Shown here in pieces: positions 1 through 7,100 of a stretch of DNA of 28,673 nucleotides. Both the position numbers and the translations under genes were made by a program. The stretch is from positions 1,459 through 30,131 of IMG/VR virus record IMGVR_UViG_3300030106_002919; one strand, 5' to 3'. Each line of letters begins with the position of its first letter. Position 1 is the first letter of the stretch. The notes below the pieces were generated by a model, which saw only the letters and a list, made by a program, of their open reading frames with translations, did no database searches and was not told where the DNA came from. Origin of the DNA: a virus.

Positions 1-1265
1 TTTGTAAAATATATGATTCAACTATACTTGCAACTAATCAAGGATCTGTCCGAAGAGGAGCTGCATCAGTTAATATCAACATTGAACATGACGATTTTGA
101 AGAATGGCTCGAGATTAGAGAACCAAAAGGAGACGTCAATAGACAGTCTCTCAACTTACATCAGTGTGCAGTCGTCGGTGATAAGTTTATGCGAAGACTT
201 ACTACAGGAGATATTGAAGCACGAAAAAAATGGGGTAAACTTCTTCAAAAGCGCAAAGCTACTGGCGAACCTTATATTTTATTTAAAGGAAATACAAATA
301 AGCAAAACCCAGCAGCTTACAAAGATAACGCATTAAAAGTACATATGACCAACATCTGTAGTGAAATAGTTTTGCATACAGATGAAAATCATAGTTTTGT
401 TTGTTGTTTGTCTAGCTTAAACCTAGCTAAATATGAAGAGTGGAAAAATACTAATATAATATATGACTCAATATGGTTTCTTGATGGAGTGATTGAAGAG
501 TTTATACAAAGAGCTAAATACAGAAAAGGATTTGAAAATTCTGTAAGATCTGCTGAAAAAGGTAGAGCATTAGGTTTAGGTGTACTCGGATGGCATACAT
601 ATTTACAAGAAAAAGGTTTACCATTTGAAGGTCTATTGTCACAATATGAAACAAGAAGAATATTCAGCCAAATCAAAATCGAAAGTGAACGTGCTAGTAT
701 GGCTCTTGCTGAGGAGTTTGGCGAGCCTCTCTGGTGTGTTGGTACTGGTTTCCGCAATACTCACCTGCGTGCTATTGCTCCCACTGTTAGTAATAGCAAG
801 CTTGCGGGAAATGTTTCACCAGGAATAGAGCCTTGGGCTGCTAATGTATTTACAGAGCAGTCAGCTAAAGGTACGTTTATACGTAAAAATCCTACACTTG
901 TAAAAGTGTTAAATAAACTTAAATTAAATACAAAAGAAATATGGGACAAAATATTAGCAGATGGTGGTTCGGTCCAGGACATAGAAGGTTTAGACGAAGA
1001 TACCAAAGAAGTATTTAAAACTTTTAAAGAAATAAATCAATTAGAATTAGTAAGACAAGCAGGAGTAAGACAACAATACATTGATCAATCAGTAAGCTTA
1101 AACTTAGCTTTTCCAGCTGAAGCATCACCAAAATGGATTAACCAAGTTCATTTAGATGCTTGGAAAAAAGGTATTAAAACTTTGTATTATATGCGCACAG
1201 AATCAGTGCTGCGTGGAGATATAGCCGCAAAAGCTATGGAAGACTGTGTTGCTTGCGACGGATAA
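1..1265 (+). CDS. nrdA: Ribonucleoside-diphosphate reductase large subunit, class I (5'-truncated by window edge)
   Basis: Reduces ribonucleoside diphosphates to deoxyribonucleotides for phage DNA synthesis, in the cytoplasm, together with a radical-generating small subunit not seen here. The frame is open from base 3 to the stop, giving 420 residues. The ATG at 189 is internal, because conserved reductase sequence (QGSVRRGAASV, then GDVNRQSLNLHQCAVVGDKFM around it) lies upstream. Visible landmarks: the first redox cysteine in LHQC, the NxCxE catalytic motif as NICSEI, its partner cysteine in CCLSSLNL, the substrate-loop stretch IAPTVSNSKLAGNVSPGIEP, the paired radical-transfer tyrosines in KTLYYMRTES, and the C-terminal redox pair CVACDG. 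The tyrosine pair argues for class I over class II. Usual length is about 750 residues, so nearly half is missing off the left edge. It ends in three in-frame TAA codons. Bases about 690-850 are much more GC-rich, with different codons, than the rest. It is the only plus-strand gene. Confidence 0.95.
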   Translation, partial: CKIYDSTILATNQGSVRRGAASVNINIEHDDFEEWLEIREPKGDVNRQSLNLHQCAVVGDKFMRRLTTGDIEARKKWGKLLQKRKATGEPYILFKGNTNKQNPAAYKDNALKVHMTNICSEIVLHTDENHSFVCCLSSLNLAKYEEWKNTNIIYDSIWFLDGVIEEFIQRAKYRKGFENSVRSAEKGRALGLGVLGWHTYLQEKGLPFEGLLSQYETRRIFSQIKIESERASMALAEEFGEPLWCVGTGFRNTHLRAIAPTVSNSKLAGNVSPGIEPWAANVFTEQSAKGTFIRKNPTLVKVLNKLKLNTKEIWDKILADGGSVQDIEGLDEDTKEVFKTFKEINQLELVRQAGVRQQYIDQSVSLNLAFPAEASPKWINQVHLDAWKKGIKTLYYMRTESVLRGDIAAKAMEDCVACDG

Positions 1266-1270
1266 TAATA

Positions 1271-1293
1271 AAGGGGCTAACGCCCCTTTTTTT
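1271..1293. terminator. Bidirectional intrinsic terminator between convergent nrdA and late block
   Basis: A perfect 7-bp stem, AAGGGGC (1271-1277) and GCCCCTT (1282-1288), closes a 4-base loop TAAC and is followed by a T run on the plus strand. Read on the minus strand the same hairpin is preceded by A residues and followed by TTTATTATTAT. It sits exactly where nrdA ends and the minus-strand peptidase gene ends, so it can stop transcription from both sides. Confidence 0.9.
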
Positions 1294-1753
1294 ATATTGT
1301 TTTGTATTTTGTTCTACCCATATCATCTTTATAGGCTTTTAAACATCTGTTTCTATTATTTTCTTCAGAAACATATGATACATGCACCCAATTAGGCTGT
1401 GTATCAGTACCAAACTCCCATATCATTTGATCAAACGATAAATTTTCTTTTATCCAATGATACATCTCTGAGTTTGTTTTATAACCATAAACATCATCAA
1501 TATCAATTGCTTGACCTTTACAATGTTGTGAGGTTTTTGATCCACCGATCTTAGTATTAAGTTCTGGTGATCTAAAAAATGAATTAACTTTTATCGGTCC
1601 ACCAACCCACTCACGCAATGGTTCAAATACTTTTTCAGCTAGCAACTTCATTGCTTCTATTTGATTTGGATTAGGTGTATTATCTATACCTTTACGCTTA
1701 GCAGTTTGTGAGTGTATTGCTTCAGCATAGGTTATGTGATCACTTATTTTCAT
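1292..1753 (-). CDS. M15-family zinc peptidase (probable endolysin)
   Basis: A predicted peptidoglycan-cleaving enzyme of 153 residues. It carries the M15_3-type zinc site: SFFRSPELN at 58-66, then SQHCKGQAID at 75-84 giving the ligands H77 and D84, an IWEFG segment at 111-115, and WVHVSY at 122-127 giving the third ligand H124. Length and motif spacing match small phage D-Ala-D-Ala or L,D-type carboxypeptidase/endopeptidase domains. There is no signal peptide, so release would need a holin or another membrane partner, and such candidates lie immediately upstream. It is the last gene of the late block, ending against the convergent terminator. The start ATG lies one base beyond the stop of the 49-aa gene. 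Endolysin is the favoured role; a virion-borne or envelope-remodelling peptidase is possible. Confidence 0.85.
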   Translation of the reverse strand: MKISDHITYAEAIHSQTAKRKGIDNTPNPNQIEAMKLLAEKVFEPLREWVGGPIKVNSFFRSPELNTKIGGSKTSQHCKGQAIDIDDVYGYKTNSEMYHWIKENLSFDQMIWEFGTDTQPNWVHVSYVSEENNRNRCLKAYKDDMGRTKYKTI

Positions 1754-1754
1754 A

Positions 1755-1904
1755 TTATTCTATTTCGCTAAACACAGCATAAACCTTAATGTCACGGCCT
1801 CTACCTTTACGTATTGTAGCTATTAAATCTTTTCTCTCTTTTACCTCTTCTTCTTTTACTTTATGATATTTAGGATTTGTACTATTTAATTTTCTTTTTT
1901 TCAT
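1755..1904 (-). CDS. Small basic protein, 49 aa, unknown function
   Basis: A short open frame fills the otherwise empty 150 bases between the thioredoxin-like gene and the M15 peptidase. Its ATG overlaps the preceding stop as TAATG (sharing base 1904), and its TAA is one base before the peptidase ATG, which is the packing seen across this block. The product begins MKKRKLNSTNPKYHKV and ends IKVYAVFSEIE. It is rich in Lys, Arg and Glu, with a charged helical middle and no membrane segment or signal peptide. I do not recognise a family. The exact fit between its neighbours and the translational coupling are the main reasons to believe it is real. Confidence 0.7.
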   Translation of the reverse strand: MKKRKLNSTNPKYHKVKEEEVKERKDLIATIRKGRGRDIKVYAVFSEIE

Positions 1905-2302
1905 TAAAATTGGCTAGCAGTACTTACCTCATTAACTGCCTCTTGTATTTCGTTTAAATCTGCCGGTAACATTAAATCTAGTCCTGCTTTAAAAACGATT
2001 TCTTTAATACCGTCTTTAAATATAATTAATGTTGGCGCCATACGTACCTTATATTTCTTTTTAGCAGCTGGGCACGTAGCTATGTCTGCTCTATAATAAA
2101 CAACGTTTTCTAATTTATCCCAATCACTAAACTTATTAGCATCGTTAAACTTAGCATAAAACTCTACAATTACAGGCATTGTTTGATCATCGCCAAACGC
2201 TTGTCTTTGATTTATTTTACTATCAAAATTATCATCAGTAATAAACTCTTGTCCAAAAGTATTAAATGTAATTAATAGTAAAATTATATTTAAATATTTC
2301 AT
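1904..2302 (-). CDS. Secreted thioredoxin-fold protein lacking the CxxC site
   Basis: A 132-residue protein with a clear Sec-type N-terminus (Met-Lys-Tyr, then a hydrophobic core up to about residue 16, likely cut near FG/QEF at 17-18). The mature part follows the thioredoxin pattern: VIVEFYAKF at 44-52 (strand beta-3 leading to the active-site loop), then VRMAPTLIIFKDG at 86-98 with the cis-proline position P90 and the final strands. Where the WCxxC motif should lie it reads AKFNDAN, so neither redox cysteine is present; the only cysteine is C77. It is therefore unlikely to be a dithiol oxidoreductase and may be a periplasmic chaperone-like or binding module. It is coupled to both neighbours by TAATG overlaps (1904 and 2302), inside the envelope/lysis cassette. 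The fold call is firm to moderate; the function is unknown. Confidence 0.72.
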   Translation of the reverse strand: MKYLNIILLLITFNTFGQEFITDDNFDSKINQRQAFGDDQTMPVIVEFYAKFNDANKFSDWDKLENVVYYRADIATCPAAKKKYKVRMAPTLIIFKDGIKEIVFKAGLDLMLPADLNEIQEAVNEVSTASQF

Positions 2303-2589
2303 TATCTTTGTTTACTTTGTATATCGTATAATCTTTCGTCGATTTTATCAATAGTTTCTTTAATCTCTTCTACATCTTCTTGAGTATCCATAATTGTTTG
2401 ACGTATTAATTCATCTTTTAAATCATACTCAACTCTATCAATTACAGGTACTGGCAACTCTTTTGCTTGAGCTATATCTGCTTGAAGAGTAAACCACATA
2501 CCTGCTATTGTAATTACAAAAGCAACTATCATACCAATAGTTTTTAGATCAAGTGTTACTTTAGTATCTTCACCTATTTGTTTTGCCAT
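2302..2589 (-). CDS. Single-pass membrane protein with coiled coil (holin or spanin-like candidate)
   Basis: A 95-residue protein with one strongly hydrophobic segment at about residues 17-36 (IGMIVAFVITIAGMWFTL). A short Ala/Pro linker follows, then a charged heptad-like helix at about 58-93 (acidic and Lys-rich, DVEEIKETIDKIDERL). There is no signal peptide cleavage motif, so it should stay anchored in the inner membrane with the coiled coil on one side. The topology fits small holins or inner-membrane spanin subunits, and the position among secreted proteins two genes before an M15 peptidase supports a role in lysis. No family-specific motif is visible, so the assignment rests on architecture and neighbourhood. 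Confidence 0.6.
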   Translation of the reverse strand: MAKQIGEDTKVTLDLKTIGMIVAFVITIAGMWFTLQADIAQAKELPVPVIDRVEYDLKDELIRQTIMDTQEDVEEIKETIDKIDERLYDIQSKQR

Positions 2590-2590
2590 T

Positions 2591-3790
2591 TTATCTAAGT
2601 GTTATGTTCAGGCCAACTGAACTGTTATAAATTTTACTATCCCAAAATTTAGTATATTCACCTTCAAAGAATACACCAATTGATCTACTTAACTTCCAGC
2701 CAAACATTATACCGGCTTGATAATCCTCCCATTGTTCAGGCTCTGAATCTTGACGAAGTCCACCGAGACCCCAATTATTTCTATTAAAATAACTAAAATC
2801 TTCATCACCTACTATATAATCATGATATGGTGGTAAATAACTACCATAAGCATGAAGCCAAAAATTATTTTTATAATGATAAAAATCAAAACCGACTATA
2901 GGTGAAACAACACCAAACGCGTCAATACTTTCCCAAACTTCGTTGTTATAACGATTAATTAATGATTCAAACACTGTGTCACGAAACTGTAAATCAGTAT
3001 AAGCAACAACGTCACCTTCTGGATTATACCAATACCAATCATTAACTTCTTCACCATCAATATTAATAGTTACAAATTGATCTGTAAAGCCGTATTGATA
3101 ACCAAGTTGGTACCATTGATTAATTGGCCAACCATTAACATCTGTTTCATTTAACCATATTTCTATAGGATTATATCCATAAGGACGCTCGTGTGTACGG
3201 TATATAGCACCAGCAGATATACTAAACTTTTTACCAATAGGTAGTTTAGCTCTAACTTCAGCTGATTTATAATTAAAATCAACTTTACCTTGGGCTCTAC
3301 TTTCAAGCTTGACCATATGGTATTTACCACTATGTTTTAGAAAATATCTGTGATTTTCAAATATCTCATCTCTGGATCTTTCTTTTTCATAATGAAATAC
3401 GTATTCCAAACCTTTAATAGCTGAATTAGGAGCTGTCATAGCTACGTTAGATTCAGTCCCATCAAAGTAATGTTTACCTTTTATTTCATAATCAAACCTA
3501 GCAATCTTACGAAAGCCAAAACCATAACGATAATCAAAGTCATAATAGTCTGTACCGTCAACTACAACAGGTGGCTCGTATAAGTTACCACTTGGATTAG
3601 TTCTTACAAAATAATCTTTTGGATTTTCTTTAGGATTTTGTATATCACCAGCTATGTAAAATGTACCGTATTTAAATAACTCGTTATATATAGATTTAAA
3701 AAATTTACCTTTATCTTTTTGTGGTTTTTCTTGTGCGTTAGCAGATATTGCAAATACCGCCGCAAAGAGGACAATTAAAATTTTTTTCAT
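2591..3790 (-). CDS. Predicted outer-membrane beta-barrel or secreted beta-rich protein
   Basis: A 399-residue protein with a textbook signal peptide: MKK, a hydrophobic core, and the AxA-type end ISANA at 15-19 followed by QEK. The mature region is very rich in Tyr, Trp, Phe and Gly and shows repeated alternating strands, for example FSISAGAIYRT, VGFDFYHYKNNFWLHAYGSY, YQAGIMFGWKL and the C-terminal GVFFEGEYTKFWD and SSVGLNITLR. That ending resembles the closing strands of bacterial outer-membrane barrels, although the last residue is Arg and not aromatic. It is placed directly after a YfiM-like secreted protein (ATG 3 bases after the stop) in a lysis/envelope cassette. Possible roles are changing the host surface to block superinfection or assisting lysis. 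I cannot name a family. Confidence 0.6.
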   Translation of the reverse strand: MKKILIVLFAAVFAISANAQEKPQKDKGKFFKSIYNELFKYGTFYIAGDIQNPKENPKDYFVRTNPSGNLYEPPVVVDGTDYYDFDYRYGFGFRKIARFDYEIKGKHYFDGTESNVAMTAPNSAIKGLEYVFHYEKERSRDEIFENHRYFLKHSGKYHMVKLESRAQGKVDFNYKSAEVRAKLPIGKKFSISAGAIYRTHERPYGYNPIEIWLNETDVNGWPINQWYQLGYQYGFTDQFVTINIDGEEVNDWYWYNPEGDVVAYTDLQFRDTVFESLINRYNNEVWESIDAFGVVSPIVGFDFYHYKNNFWLHAYGSYLPPYHDYIVGDEDFSYFNRNNWGLGGLRQDSEPEQWEDYQAGIMFGWKLSRSIGVFFEGEYTKFWDSKIYNSSVGLNITLR

Positions 3791-3793
3791 TTT

Positions 3794-4150
3794 TCATTTT
3801 TTTTGTTTTTTCTTTTTTTTCTTTTTTGCTTCTTTACCAAAGTTTATTAAATTGAGTTTTATTGTAAAACTAACAGTTACACCACCTAATATCGTTGCCG
3901 CTACATCATGCTGATCAAATCTATTTTTTGGTTGAAACGAATCATAAACTTCTTTACCTATACCAGCAATCATAGATGTTAATATACCAGCTGCTAAAGC
4001 TTGGTTTTTATCTCCTGTTTTGCTATACACATATTCATATCCGACAGTACTTGCTATTGCGCCTGCTGCAAAATGCAGTTTTTTGTCATCTTGTATTTGT
4101 GCGTTAGTAATACTCAACGTAAAAAATAATACTATCGCTAATTTATTCAT
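3794..4150 (-). CDS. YfiM-like (DUF2279-type) secreted protein
   Basis: A 118-residue protein with a short signal sequence (hydrophobic 3-14, probable cleavage near TNA/QIQ at 15-18). The body matches the YfiM/DUF2279 pattern: DKKLHF at 22-27, a small-residue membrane-like helix, GIGKEVYD at 63-70, then FDQHDVAATILGG at 78-90 with the conserved acidic and glycine positions. Family members are small periplasmic or membrane-associated proteins of unclear function that recur in phage late regions. The tail is a run of lysines (seven in a row after Ala109) encoded by A-rich DNA. Its start abuts the stop of the 2400-aa gene (TAAATG). It probably acts at the envelope, with the barrel protein and the peptidase that follow. 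Confidence 0.65.
   Translation of the reverse strand: MNKLAIVLFFTLSITNAQIQDDKKLHFAAGAIASTVGYEYVYSKTGDKNQALAAGILTSMIAGIGKEVYDSFQPKNRFDQHDVAATILGGVTVSFTIKLNLINFGKEAKKKKKKKQKK
3797..3829 (-). repeat. Poly-A tract with A_AAA_AAG slippery heptamers at gene end
   Basis: On the coding strand the last codons of the YfiM-like gene read GCA AAA AAG AAA AAA AAG AAA AAA CAA AAA AAA before TGA. Two in-frame A_AAA_AAG heptamers occur, the form known to permit -1 slippage. A -1 shift would add about 20 residues and would not fuse to the next gene, because the barrel gene is in the zero frame. It may equally be a spot prone to polymerase or sequencing error. Confidence 0.5.
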
Positions 4151-7100
4151 TTAAAACTCTATTGTTGTGCCAAATGTTCTTTTCTTTTTTGATTTTATTT
4201 TTTGTTTATCGTCTACACCTATTTCCCAGTCTTGCCAACCACCCATTAAAGCAAAGCGTTCCCACAGCTCTAAATCTTGTGATACTGCTGTATTAACATT
4301 ATTTGCTTTTCTAACTAATCTATCAATAGGTATATTAGTTGCAGCTGATATAACATTAGCGCCAGCCATTAACGCTGGATTATCTATAGAAAAACCTTTT
4401 TCTATCATTTCGTCTTTTTCCCATTGAAAAGCTCTACCAGCTTGACCTAATCTTGACAGCTTAGAAGATATAGGTGGTGATATTCTAGCAAAATCTGCAG
4501 TAATTTTTTCGTATTTAGGATTATCTTTTTCAGACTCATCTATAACTCTTTTAATAATATTTTTACCAACAGAAACAAAAGCACCTGCAATACCTACACC
4601 TCTCAATAATGAGTCTAACATACCGTTAGCGGTATTAATGTATTTATCTTTTTCATCTTCTTCGTCTTCATTATCACCAAACGCTATTGCAAAAACCGCT
4701 TGTTGTAGCGCGTTAAATATTAAGTTTTGAGCTACACCGTAGTAAATAATCTTAGATATATTAGTCTTTACATCTCCTCGACGATTTTTAAGATCAGAAG
4801 CAGCTTTTTTAATTAATCTTGCATACTGCATAGGTGTATTTGCAAAAGCTAATATAATTCTACCAAGTGGACCAGCCTGTTGTTGTGATATACGATCTGG
4901 TCTACTAGACTGTTGAGACTCTTCAGCTATTTCTCTAAAATCATTAAATGCTTGCTCTTGTGCTTGCTGATCAGAAAGCCCTTGTTTTTTATAAGTGTTT
5001 ATTCTATTTCTATAAAATGTAGCGCCACCTGAAGCAATAGCAAAACTATCAGCTATTTGTGTTGGTAAAAAACCAAATTCTAATAACTTACTAACAACAC
5101 CTCTTGCACCACCTTCATTTGCCATATTAGCAATATCAGCCTCGTTAACATTTATTCTTAAACCTCTACGTCTATCAACTAAAAACTCTGAGTTCATTAA
5201 AGTCATAAAATCAGACCAAAATTGTTTTTGATTACCGTATGCTTTACCAGCTTTAAATATATTATTATCTGAAAAGTTCACAAAGTTTACAGCGGATATT
5301 GTTTGTAGTAATGCTGATCTAGTGTTAAAGAACATAATAGTACCAATACTATTTGTTAACCAATCAGTAACCCTACCTGTCATACTATCACCTGTAAAAG
5401 CTCTATTCCTACCAGTTTTCATACGCTGCAATATACCTTCCAACGCTGTTCTATAAGGCTTACCGTTTGTAGCTTCTAGTTTATTTAAATTTTTATCTGA
5501 AAATATAATATCAACATTTTGCTGCCATTGTTGTAAGTGTTTAGCTCTTTTAGTAGTACCTAAACCTCTAAGCATATCTGTAGTTATAGTGCCTCCTAAC
5601 CAACTAGACGTAGGCTCAGTATAACCTTCAGCTTTATTTATATTTATTAACTGATCACCAAATACTTTTAAATCAACATTTTTTTCTATATAATCAGTTA
5701 GCTCTTTTAAATCAGCCTTACTTAAACCAGGAATATTCATACCTTGTTTGTTCCACATGTAAACTCTTACAGCTTGTTCATTTGTAAATTCTTCACCAGG
5801 TATTTTTTTACGCAAGTTTTTAGGTACAACACCTAGTTGTTTTTTAAGCGCTTTATAGTCGTCCATTAAAGCTATACGTTCTCTTGATATTGCAGCCATA
5901 GCGCTAGCATACGGATCAAGTAAATTCTTTTTATACCAAGCCATTTGGCTATCACCTAACTTACCTTTTGATAATGTATTATATAATAACCCTACAAAGT
6001 CTTCTGCAGATGGTGGTATAAAAAATGTAAACTTACCTTTATTAGCACCAACTACTGCTGCTTTAGCTCGACTATATTCTTTTTCTGCAGCAATACCTGT
6101 TTTAGCTTCTATTATATCGTTAAAATCTCTATCAAGCTTTTTAACTCTATCACTATAAGCTAATCTAGTTTTTGATTTAACATCTAAAACTTCTAATGCG
6201 TCTTGAACTGCTTTTACATTTTTATATACATCATCTGTAAAATAAAAATCATTATAACCTTCAGCAGCCTTACCTGTAACCCAGTTAGCTTTAGCTTGAG
6301 GCGTACCGTCTTGTAAACCTGTAATATTTTTTAAAGGTATGTTAACGCCTATGCCGTCTAAAAATGCTTTTATCGAAGCTGCAGACGCTTGTGGTCTTGC
6401 TGTTAATACAAATACATCTTTATTACCAAACTTATCTATAGCTTTTTTAATTTTTGCAGCTAGTGGTCCAGGCTTACCATCAACTACTTTATTAAACTCA
6501 CTAAAATCAAAAGTTGCACCATCTTGTTCTAAAGAACTATGTTGTTTAGCAAATTCAGCTGGTGTTATTTTTTTAGTTGTACCATTAGGCATTTCGACTA
6601 TTACTTTACTTTTACTAGTAGCTAGTGTGTCGTCAAAATCAAATATACTAATACCTTTTTTAGGTGTATCTAAATTTCTAGCATTACGTAAAGCTTGATC
6701 ATGACTATTTAAATCATTTAATAATCCATCATTATTGTTTGACTTACTATACTTAGCAGTTGTTTCGTTTAAATTTTTATTTAAAACTTTAGGTTTATTT
6801 TTACTAACATTTGAGTTTATATTACCATAATTTCTTAATTCTTTTAAAGTTAAATTACCTTTAAATAAATCTCTTATTAGTTGTTTTTGAGTTTTAATAT
6901 TTATATTGCTATCATTAAAAAAATACTCAGATAACAATTGTTTAGTAGGTATATAATATTGACTATTAAGATCGATGTTAGATTCTACTAATCTTATAAC
7001 AGACAACAAACCTGGATCTAAATTTAAATTATTTTCTATAGCTGTATACATTAAATCAGGAACTGTAGACTTATAATCAACATCTAAAAGATCATTATTT

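Noticed and set aside
13-336. Open frame overlapping the left part of nrdA, suggesting a frameshifted gene start
   Set aside because: The nrdA frame is itself open from base 3 and reads conserved reductase sequence throughout, so the overlapping frame is incidental and no frameshift is needed.
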